DNA of 7,293 nucleotides, from contig CALCHD010000015.1 of the NCBI GenBank assembly GCA_937901105.1, forward strand, positions 1-7,293, given 5' to 3'. Position 1 is the stretch's first letter, and each line of letters opens with the position of its first letter. Source of the stretch: an uncultured Bacteroidales bacterium (GTDB lineage Bacteria; Bacteroidota; Bacteroidia; Bacteroidales; UBA932). The position numbers were made by a program, and so were the translations under genes. Positions 1-5,329 of the stretch are shown here, in pieces. The notes under the pieces were generated by a model. It had not been told where the DNA came from. It was given only the letters and a program-made list of their open reading frames with translations, and ran no database searches.

Positions 1-803
1 TAGCAGGTAACGGTTTAAACACTGCCCATCGTTCTGCAATTTTCCTGAATCGTAATCATTTTGCCTATATGCTTACATTATGTTTGCTTGGATTTGCAGG
101 ATATTCTATCTATTTAAATGGATTTTTGTATATTGGCTCATTATTACTATTTGCCTTAAACTTATGTGCTCTTATAAAAAACAATACTTTTGGATGTTAT
201 CTGGCAGTATTGACTGGCCTGCTATTTTTACTAATAACGTCTCATTTAATTAATCTAAAAATGGTAAAAAAAGTACTTGTTCTCTTGCTGATTTTTTTCA
301 CTGTCACGATTATATGTGAATTCCAAGGCACCGGAACGGTCTCTAAAGATTTTGACACAATGATTGATGATATTGAAAGTCCAACACAGAATCAAAATTC
401 TGGAAATGGTAGATTAATTCTTTGGGAAAAAGCAATTGAATGTATCTGGAAAAAACCCATTTGGGGCTATGGTCCGGAAGGATTGCATGATATGTATCTT
501 AATGCTGGGTATGAAAACGATCGACCACATAACGAATATTTGCAAATAGCAGCTTTTCACGGTATTCCTGCATTATTCATGTATTTAGGTTCCTTATTAT
601 CACTATTTCTTTACTGTATCAAGAGATTAAGATATCTCCCAAAGGAACTTTTGATTATCGGAAGCATGATTTTTTCCTATTGTGTATCCTCTTTCTTTGG
701 AAATTCTATGTATTATACGACACCTTATTTCTACCTGTTCTTCGGTATCCTTTCCGGTATAAAAAGCAAAAACCTAGACTGTTCAATCAAGTTGATGATC
801 TAG
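1..803 (+). CDS. O-antigen ligase / Wzy-family membrane protein, C-terminal part (5' end outside the window)
   Basis: The reading frame is open to the left edge (first full codon at position 3), so the ATG at 69 is an internal methionine and 266 residues are visible. The family (Wzy_C, PF04932) joins or polymerises lipid-linked glycans at the outer face of the inner membrane. Supporting sequence: NRNHFAY just before the ATG at 69, resembling the family's N-x-NHFA segment; several strongly hydrophobic helices at 69-310; then a long extracytoplasmic loop with GNGRLILWEKAIE (about 405-440), GYGPEGL and the hallmark RPHNEYLQIA (522-551), followed by further membrane helices to the C terminus. The Arg and His of the RPHNEY segment belong to the conserved periplasmic loop. 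Ligase, polymerase and PglL-like protein glycosyltransferase cannot be told apart here. The gene is AT-rich, as polysaccharide-locus genes often are. It converges on the small gene at 826-1134. Confidence 0.85.
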   Translation, partial: AGNGLNTAHRSAIFLNRNHFAYMLTLCLLGFAGYSIYLNGFLYIGSLLLFALNLCALIKNNTFGCYLAVLTGLLFLLITSHLINLKMVKKVLVLLLIFFTVTIICEFQGTGTVSKDFDTMIDDIESPTQNQNSGNGRLILWEKAIECIWKKPIWGYGPEGLHDMYLNAGYENDRPHNEYLQIAAFHGIPALFMYLGSLLSLFLYCIKRLRYLPKELLIIGSMIFSYCVSSFFGNSMYYTTPYFYLFFGILSGIKSKNLDCSIKLMI

Positions 804-809
804 GTTTTT
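768..809. terminator. Bidirectional intrinsic terminator overlapping the stop codon of the ligase-like gene
   Basis: An 11-bp perfect inverted repeat, AAAAACCTAGA (768-778) and TCTAGGTTTTT (799-809), encloses a loop that holds a second small dyad, ATCAA-G-TTGAT (786-796). Each arm ends in a run of A or T, so the hairpin is followed by a T tract on either strand. The TAG stop (801-803) lies inside the right arm. The position between two convergent genes fits a shared terminator. Confidence 0.75.
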
Positions 810-825
810 ACACTTTATACGCTAA

Positions 826-1134
826 TTAACTGGAACCTCCCTCAGGCGGCAGGTTGTGTACCTGCATCGTACACGTCATAGACAATAAACCGGTTGATGT
901 ATCAAATTCAATTTTATAGATTCCATGGCTTGGACAAGTTGGTACTTCTACCGACGTACTGGTTCTAACATACGATGTGACATCCTTAGAATTATTATTG
1001 GCTGCTCGCGTCAATTCTTCCATAAATTCAGGATTCTCTCTGAAGAACTGTTTCAATTGTTCATCTGTTAAATTTATTAAACATTCTTTTCGGACTTTTA
1101 CTAAAAGACACTTTTTCGCCTGTCGTAATTGCAA
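826..1134 (-). CDS. Small protein of unknown function with a C-terminal Cys-bounded segment
   Basis: A 102-residue product that I do not recognise. The only available full-length start is TTG at 1134; an in-frame stop lies at 1147-1149, and TTAGGG six bases upstream of the TTG could act as ribosome binding site. The N terminus is basic (QLRQAKKCLLVKVRKE). It is followed by a predicted amphipathic helix, LTDEQLKQFFRENPEFMEEL (residues 22-41), loosely like the leader of Nif11-type peptides. The C-terminal third contains CPSHGIYKI, then 12 residues on MTCTMQVHN. This Cys-to-Cys layout resembles the disulfide-closed end of some pilins and pseudopilins (CPxxGxY ... CxxH), but there is no N-terminal pilin helix. 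It converges on the ligase-like gene and shares its terminator. Both analogies are weak; the frame being coding is moderately likely from its length and residue composition. Confidence 0.5.
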   Translation of the reverse strand: MQLRQAKKCLLVKVRKECLINLTDEQLKQFFRENPEFMEELTRAANNNSKDVTSYVRTSTSVEVPTCPSHGIYKIEFDTSTGLLSMTCTMQVHNLPPEGGSS

Positions 1135-1231
1135 ATTTAGCCCTAATTATTCAGTATATTTTAACGATCAATGTGTCCTTTATCACAATGCGGTATTATG
1201 TCTTTCAAAGCCACGGCAATTGGCGTAAAGA

Positions 1232-2074
1232 ATGGTTAAAGGCATGGAGTGCGACTGCTGCAGCGCTGAGATGAAAGCATTGTTCGGCGAGTGGCTAACT
1301 AAGAAAGACGACGCTAAAGCTGCTAAAGAGATTGCAGAGAAACTTGTTCCTATGATTGAGACTTGCAACTGCGACATCTGCAAACAGCTTGCTCAGTACA
1401 AAGATGTTCTAGTACCTCGCAGCCAGTGGATCTTTGGTGGTGACGGTTGGGGTTACGATATCGGATACGGTGGACTTGACCACGTACTTGCATCAGGTGA
1501 GAATGTAAACGTAATGGTAGTTGATACTGAGGTTTACTCTAACACTGGTGGACAGTCTTCTAAATCAACTCCTGCAGGTGCAGTTGCAAAATTTGCTACT
1601 TCAGGTAAGAAGATCCGTAAGAAAGACCTTGGTATGATGGCTATGAGCTACGGTTATGTATACGTTGCACAGGTTGCTATGGGCGCTAACCAGGCTCAGT
1701 TCCTAAACGCTATCAAAGAGGCTGAGGCTCACGACGGCCCATCTCTAATCATCGCTTACGCTCCTTGTATCAACCACGGTCTTAAAGCTGGTATGGGCAA
1801 GAGCCAGAGAGAGGAGAAATTGGCAGTTGAGTGCGGTTACTGGCATCTTTACAGATTCAACCCTGCACTAGAGGCTGAGGGTAAGAATCCGTTCACTTTG
1901 GACAGCAAAGAGCCAGATTGGAGCAAGTTCCAGGACTTCATCAAAGGCGAGGTTCGTTACGCTTCATTGCTTAAGACATTCCCAGCAGAGGCTGGCGAGT
2001 TGTTCGCTCTAACTGAGGAGTTTGCAAAACTTCGTCTAGCTTCTTACAAACGTATGGCAGGTCAGGCTGAGTAA
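1232..2074 (+). CDS. nifJ: Pyruvate:ferredoxin oxidoreductase, C-terminal fragment (5'-truncated, probably non-functional alone)
   Basis: PFOR converts pyruvate and CoA to acetyl-CoA and CO2, passing electrons to ferredoxin. This 280-residue frame matches only the end of the usual 1,180-1,200-residue enzyme, from just before the thiamine-diphosphate site to the C terminus. Visible are the TPP/Mg motif GGDGWGYDIGYGGLDH (residues 69-84), DTEVYSNTGGQSSK (98-111), YGYVYVAQVAMG (140-151), the cluster-ligand Cys in APCINHG (C179), and ECGYWHLYRFNP (200-211). GDGWGYDIG has Gly where Ala is usual. Missing are the pyruvate-binding, transketolase-like, CoA and ferredoxin domains and three of the four ligands of the proximal [4Fe-4S] cluster (the CxxC and the later Cys). 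A TAA at 1226-1228 sits in frame directly upstream, so the first ATG is where homology appears rather than a natural start. The codon choice is that of a highly expressed gene: 21 Leu codons, none CTG. Family identity is certain; the reason for the truncation is not. Confidence 0.9.
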   Translation: MVKGMECDCCSAEMKALFGEWLTKKDDAKAAKEIAEKLVPMIETCNCDICKQLAQYKDVLVPRSQWIFGGDGWGYDIGYGGLDHVLASGENVNVMVVDTEVYSNTGGQSSKSTPAGAVAKFATSGKKIRKKDLGMMAMSYGYVYVAQVAMGANQAQFLNAIKEAEAHDGPSLIIAYAPCINHGLKAGMGKSQREEKLAVECGYWHLYRFNPALEAEGKNPFTLDSKEPDWSKFQDFIKGEVRYASLLKTFPAEAGELFALTEEFAKLRLASYKRMAGQAE

Positions 2075-2093
2075 TCAGACTACACTATACAAT

Positions 2094-2127
2094 AAAAAAG
2101 GGCAACCGGTAACGGTTGCCTTTTTTT
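2094..2127 (+). terminator. Intrinsic terminator of the PFOR fragment
   Basis: A perfect 8-bp stem, GGCAACCG (2101-2108) and CGGTTGCC (2113-2120), with a GTAA tetraloop, is followed by seven T (2121-2127) and preceded by an A-run (2094-2099). It starts 26 bases after the PFOR stop codon. The A-run means it may also stop transcripts from the other strand. Confidence 0.9.
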
Positions 2128-2136
2128 GTGCTATTT

Positions 2137-2165
2137 TGCCCATTAGGACGTCGTCCCAATGGGCA
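2137..2165. repeat. 29-bp near-palindromic intergenic repeat, copy 1
   Basis: Left arm TGCCCATTAGGAC, spacer GTC, right arm GTCCCAATGGGCA. Twelve of 13 arm positions pair; the exception is A opposite C on this strand, which becomes a U-G wobble in a minus-strand transcript. It is identical to copy 2 at 3757-3785, and the identity extends four bases to the left (33 bp in all, from 2133). It lies between the convergent PFOR fragment and TonB-domain gene. No T tract follows, and a separate terminator precedes it, so it is not needed as a terminator. Confidence 0.85.
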
Positions 2166-2175
2166 CTTTATGCAC

Positions 2176-2204
2176 AAAGAGGCGCCTGAAAAGGACACCT
2201 CTTT
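2176..2204 (-). terminator. Probable terminator of the TonB-domain operon
   Basis: Read on the minus strand, AAAGAGGTGT pairs with GCGCCTCTTT over 10 bp with two G-U pairs, around a CCTTTTCAG loop. The stem ends in UUU about 35 bases after the stop codon of the lipoprotein gene. There is no long T tract, so the strength is uncertain. Confidence 0.5.
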
Positions 2205-2238
2205 TGATTATTAACCTTATAAAAACCTGTCGGGAAAA

Positions 2239-2991
2239 TTATCTTAATTGGAAGACAAAAGGGAAGGTGAATTTTACATCAACAGGCTCCCCTTTCTGTT
2301 TGCCAGGCTCCCACTGCGGTGACATTGATATGACTCTTACCGCCTCATCATCAAGTAGCTGGCTGCCAGAACTTCTTACAACTCTCACGTCTTTTACATT
2401 TCCGTCTTTTGCAATTGTAAACTGAACGGTAACTCTGCCCTGAACACCGTTTTCTTTAGCGCTTACCGGGTAAACAATTTTTGCGAATACCCATTTTGTA
2501 AATGAATTTGCATCACCATTCTGGAATGTAGGCTTCTGCTCAACTTCTGCAAATGCTACAGGTTCTCCTGCTGCATTGTTCTCCTCATCTTGAAGCTTGA
2601 ATACTACAGGGAATGTGAACAGTACGTCAACAGCCTTGCCGTTTACTTTTCCAGGAGTCCACGCCGGAGACATTGATACTACTCTTACAGCTTCATCATC
2701 AAGCAGCTGGTTTCCTGAACTTTTTGCCACAGTAACATCTTTGACTTTTCCATTTTTTGCAATTGTGAACTGAAGGGTAACCCTGCCCTGAATGTCATTA
2801 TTGTAAGCCTCTTCCGGGTATTTTATCTGACCGAATACCCATCCTCCAAATTTACCGGCATCTTCACCGTTGAACATAGGCTTCTGGTCAACTGATGAAT
2901 AATTCAACGGCTGGTTGTTGCTCTGATTACAGGCTGTTCCACATACTAATAGAACAGCTAAAAACATAAGTGCTCTTGCAAAATTTTTCAT
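2239..2991 (-). CDS. Lipoprotein with two tandem TonB C-terminal domains
   Basis: A 250-residue exported protein. The N terminus (MKNFARALMFLAVLLVCGTAC) is a signal peptide ending in a permissive lipobox, GTA-C21, followed by a short Asn/Gln/Ser-rich tether. Two TonB_C-type domains follow, residues 35-134 and 151-250, joined by an acidic linker. By my alignment they are identical at about 64 of 100 positions, a clear internal duplication. Each contains the family signature: I-x-YP, QGRVT-x-QFTIAK-x-G, LLDDEAVRV, MSP-x-W-x-PGK, and a final FTFP-x-VF. In true TonB this domain grips the TonB box of outer-membrane receptors and an N-terminal helix couples to ExbB/ExbD. Here there is no energising helix and no Pro-rich linker, so the protein cannot act as a normal energy transducer. 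Binding to receptors or a structural role is inference. The gene starts two bases after the stop of the membrane regulator upstream and is almost certainly co-transcribed with it. Confidence 0.85.
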   Translation of the reverse strand: MKNFARALMFLAVLLVCGTACNQSNNQPLNYSSVDQKPMFNGEDAGKFGGWVFGQIKYPEEAYNNDIQGRVTLQFTIAKNGKVKDVTVAKSSGNQLLDDEAVRVVSMSPAWTPGKVNGKAVDVLFTFPVVFKLQDEENNAAGEPVAFAEVEQKPTFQNGDANSFTKWVFAKIVYPVSAKENGVQGRVTVQFTIAKDGNVKDVRVVRSSGSQLLDDEAVRVISMSPQWEPGKQKGEPVDVKFTFPFVFQLR

Positions 2992-2993
2992 AG

Positions 2994-3602
2994 CTAATTC
3001 TTTTTTAAGATTTTCAATTTTTTATGGTTGCCGCTGATACTTCCGGATTGCATCAGCTTTGTCCTTATCCTAGATTTGATTGCCCTCACCGAGGCATCGG
3101 ATGTTCCAATAAACAGGGCAATCTCCGCTATCGGGAACTCCTCTTCTGTAAGAATGAGCACCAGCTTTTCTCGGGGAGTGAGGAACTCCATCTCCTGAAT
3201 ATAAGGATACATCTTCAGGAACATCCCGTCATTTACTACCTCAACCATGCCACTTTCACTGTTTGTCTTCACCATAGAGATTGCACTCTGCAACTCATCA
3301 TACAGTTCTCCCGACAGCTTGATACTTTTGCTTGATATCTTATTCACCTTATCAGTAAATACAGGCAAGTTACCGGCCTGGCGGGTAAGCAGACGGTTAG
3401 CAAGTTTTTCTGCACTCAAAGCTTTGTTGTATCTTTTATATATAATGTATCCGGCTGCGGCTGACAACACAATAACTGCTCCCAGCACAAAATAAAGTAC
3501 AGTATTATGATGCTCCACCCTCTCAAGCTCCAGCACCACCGCATCAAGGTCATACTTGTAAACCATCAGCGCATTAAGTGAATCAATATATATCTGCTCC
3601 AT
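2994..3602 (-). CDS. Membrane-anchored LuxR-type helix-turn-helix regulator
   Basis: A 202-residue protein. Residues 1-33 are a short N-terminal segment, 34-56 one transmembrane helix (VLYFVLGAVIVLSAAAGYIIYKRY region), about 57-110 a charged, probably coiled-coil stretch, and 141-183 a GerE/LuxR-like DNA-binding domain (LTPREKLVLIL, FPIAEIALFIGTSDASVRAIKSRIRTKL). This matches the C-terminal half of the Bacteroidetes family in which TPR repeats, a membrane helix and a cytoplasmic HTH are combined. Here the TPR sensor part is absent, so the N-terminal 33 residues must sense or bind a partner in another way. The frame stays open upstream to 3920, but the ATG at 3602 is preferred: the domain match begins there, a TAnnTTTG promoter lies just upstream, and the extension would run through the palindromic repeat. 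It is the first gene of an operon with the tandem TonB-domain lipoprotein (two-base gap), its likely functional partner. Confidence 0.8.
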   Translation of the reverse strand: MEQIYIDSLNALMVYKYDLDAVVLELERVEHHNTVLYFVLGAVIVLSAAAGYIIYKRYNKALSAEKLANRLLTRQAGNLPVFTDKVNKISSKSIKLSGELYDELQSAISMVKTNSESGMVEVVNDGMFLKMYPYIQEMEFLTPREKLVLILTEEEFPIAEIALFIGTSDASVRAIKSRIRTKLMQSGSISGNHKKLKILKKN

Positions 3603-3623
3603 AATTTCCCGTGAATTCCTAAA

Positions 3624-3655
3624 CAAATATACTGCTTCACAACCCCAGAAACAAT
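3624..3655 (-). promoter_or_regulatory. Bacteroidetes-type promoter of the regulator / TonB-domain operon
   Basis: On the minus strand the -7 box reads TATATTTG (3631-3624), an exact fit to TAnnTTTG. A -33 element ATTG (3655-3652) lies 20 bases before it. Transcription would begin near 3617, leaving a leader of about 15 bases before the ATG at 3602. Confidence 0.6.
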
Positions 3656-3756
3656 CTGCAGTTCTGTTTTGCGCCCGAAAAATGACTAACCAAATGACAA
3701 TCTGCATATTGAGCACATTTTGTTGCTCCCGTTTTATGGGCGTTTTACACGAATTT

Positions 3757-3785
3757 TGCCCATTAGGACGTCGTCCCAATGGGCA
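3757..3785. repeat. 29-bp near-palindromic intergenic repeat, copy 2
   Basis: Identical to copy 1 (2137-2165), including four flanking bases on the left (ATTT). It lies in the divergent gap between the regulator operon and the esterase gene and overlaps the region where the -33 box of the esterase promoter should be. Right of it, GGGCAATTC is repeated in tandem (3781-3789, 3790-3798); the first unit shares its GGGCA with the end of the palindrome. An ATGGGC at 3736-3741 could also pair with the left arm as an alternative hairpin. Confidence 0.85.
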
Positions 3786-3802
3786 ATTCGGGCAATTCTC
3801 CG

Positions 3803-3810
3803 TATATTTG
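3803..3810 (+). promoter_or_regulatory. Probable -7 box of the esterase promoter
   Basis: TATATTTG matches the Bacteroidetes TAnnTTTG consensus and sits 18 bases before the ATG at 3829, giving a very short leader. No TTTG-like -33 box is present; the end of palindrome copy 2 and the tandem GGGCAATTC occupy that place, which suggests a promoter dependent on, or blocked by, a bound protein. Confidence 0.5.
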
Positions 3811-3828
3811 CCACCTAAAATTTGCAAT

Positions 3829-5280
3829 ATGAAAAGAATTCTGATTATAGCACTTATGCTACTGTGTTCAGTAGCACAGATGCAGGGAAAGATAAAGCTT
3901 CCGGCAATCATATCGGACAATATGGTGCTTCAGCAGAAGGAAGAGGTTAAGCTTTGGGGATGGGCAGATGCAGGCGAGCAAGTACAAGTGAAGGCCTCAT
4001 GGGGGAAAGTGGCACAGGCTGTGGCTGATGCCCAGGGCAAGTGGAGCCTCCACATCAAGACTCCAAAGTGCTGCAGCGGGCAGTGGATTGAAGTGCTGTC
4101 GGGAAAAGACAATGAGAAAATAAGAATTTCAAATATTCTTGTAGGCGAGGTATGGTTGGCAAGCGGCCAGAGTAATATGGAGTTCTGGAGTACCCCTAAA
4201 AAAGGGTCGGCATGGATGACAGGAATGGAAGGTTGGGAGAAAGAGGTTGAGGATGCGCAATATCCGAATATACATTTGTTCAAGGTTGATGAGCGATGGG
4301 ACCACACCACCGTTCATGAGGATTGCAGAGGCGAGTGGGTTGTATGCTCTCCGGAGACCGTGAAGAACTTTTCTGCGGTGGCGTTCCTGTTTGCCAGAAT
4401 GCTTCACAAGGAGCTTCAGAGGCCTGTAGGAGTAATCCTCTGCGCGGTTGGTGGAACCCATGCGGAGTCTTGGATAAGAGAGGAAGTGATGCGCAAGGAC
4501 ACCATCTACAACAGGGTATATAGAGGTTATACTCCCGACAAAATGGCTCCAAAAGGATACATGCACAAAGTCCCCTCTGCAGTATGGAACGGAATGGTCA
4601 ACCCGATTGTTGGATATACCATAAAAGGGAACATCTGGTACCAGGCAGAATCGAATGCATGGAGAGCAGAAGACTATGCCCCAATCTTTGTGGATCTTGT
4701 GGAGGACTGGAGAGAACTGTGGGGCCAGGAGAGGCTGCCTTTCTATTTTATGCAGGTGGCTCCATATTGCCAGCTTCCAGGAAAGATACGCCTTGAGCAG
4801 GCCAAAGTATGGGAGAACAAGATGCTTGATGATATAGGTATGGTTACAGCCATTGATGTTGGAGATTCTCTGGATATCCATCCACGCAATAAAGTTGTGC
4901 CGGCAAGAAGGTTTGCAGATGTGGTGCTAGCTGAGGAGTACGGCAAGAAAATTGAGTGTTACGGCCCGGTTATGAAGTCTGTTGTCTGCAAAGGAAATGA
5001 ACTGTTTGTAGAGTTCAGCCACGCCAAAGGAATGCACGTAGCTGCACCATCTGGAGAGAAAATGAATGGAGGTGCCGCCTATCTGCATGTGGCAGGGGCA
5101 GACGGAAAGTACTATCCTGCGTTTTCGCGCATTGAGAAAGGTAAACTTACAGTATGGCATCCGGATGTTAAGGAACCGGTTAAAGTGAAATATTGCATAG
5201 AGGATTACTGCAAAGGAAATATTTATAACGGAGCAGGACAACCGGCCTATCCATTTGAGGCGGAGGTAAGGCGTCCCTAA
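3829..5280 (+). CDS. Secreted sialate O-acetylesterase family protein (SGNH/SASA esterase)
   Basis: A 483-residue exported esterase of the SASA family (PF03629), which removes O-acetyl groups from sialic acids; relatives act on acetylated plant glycans. Signal peptide: MKRILIIALMLLCSVAQMQG, residues 1-20. A beta-rich N-terminal part (SDNMVLQQ, VKLWGWADAGEQV) precedes the catalytic domain. Catalytic blocks: VWLASGQSNMEF with nucleophile S115; GVILCAVGGTHAESWI (201-216); VWNGMVNPIVGYTIKGNIWYQ (252-272); and DIHP with D349 and H351 completing the triad. The end (GNIYNGAGQPAYPFEAEV) is typical. Block III reads WYQAESNA, with Ala where the family normally has Gly (WYQGESN). The frame is open back to 3682, but the ATG at 3829 gives the signal peptide and follows a TAnnTTTG box. 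Transcribed away from the regulator operon and followed after 49 bases by the antiporter. Without sialidase or SusCD neighbours the true substrate is open. Confidence 0.88.
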   Translation: MKRILIIALMLLCSVAQMQGKIKLPAIISDNMVLQQKEEVKLWGWADAGEQVQVKASWGKVAQAVADAQGKWSLHIKTPKCCSGQWIEVLSGKDNEKIRISNILVGEVWLASGQSNMEFWSTPKKGSAWMTGMEGWEKEVEDAQYPNIHLFKVDERWDHTTVHEDCRGEWVVCSPETVKNFSAVAFLFARMLHKELQRPVGVILCAVGGTHAESWIREEVMRKDTIYNRVYRGYTPDKMAPKGYMHKVPSAVWNGMVNPIVGYTIKGNIWYQAESNAWRAEDYAPIFVDLVEDWRELWGQERLPFYFMQVAPYCQLPGKIRLEQAKVWENKMLDDIGMVTAIDVGDSLDIHPRNKVVPARRFADVVLAEEYGKKIECYGPVMKSVVCKGNELFVEFSHAKGMHVAAPSGEKMNGGAAYLHVAGADGKYYPAFSRIEKGKLTVWHPDVKEPVKVKYCIEDYCKGNIYNGAGQPAYPFEAEVRRP

Positions 5281-5283
5281 TTT

Positions 5284-5312
5284 CGCCCATTAGGACAACG
5301 TCCCAAGGGGCA
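5284..5312. repeat. 29-bp near-palindromic intergenic repeat, copy 3 (diverged)
   Basis: CGCCCATTAGGAC, spacer AAC, then GTCCCAAGGGGCA: same length and orientation as copies 1 and 2, with changes at position 1, in two spacer bases and one base in the right arm. Two arm changes break pairs, so this hairpin is weaker. It starts three bases after the esterase stop codon and ends 17 bases before the antiporter start codon, in a co-directional gap. Confidence 0.8.
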
Positions 5313-5329
5313 CTTAACGAAAAAATTGT

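Noticed and set aside
977..1228. 83-residue plus-strand frame
   Set aside because: Mostly antisense to the 102-residue gene, no recognisable motif; its stop is the TAA directly before the PFOR fragment.
1140..1240. Insertion sequence at the PFOR junction
   Set aside because: No transposase frame, terminal inverted repeats or target duplication could be found in the visible flank.
3682..3828. Upstream start for the esterase (532-residue version)
   Set aside because: The extension translates the palindrome (CPLGRRPNGQ) and puts the clear signal peptide at residue 50; the promoter box lies inside it.
3603..3920. N-terminal extension of the HTH regulator (308-residue version)
   Set aside because: The extra 106 residues read through the divergent promoter gap and the palindromic repeat; a TAnnTTTG promoter lies between 3602 and the extension.
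4129..4881. Long minus-strand frame opposite the esterase
   Set aside because: Antisense shadow; the plus strand carries complete SASA motifs throughout.
2137..5312. The three palindromes as a CRISPR array or as plain terminators
   Set aside because: Spacing of 1.6 and 1.5 kb with genes between excludes an array; none is followed by a T tract.
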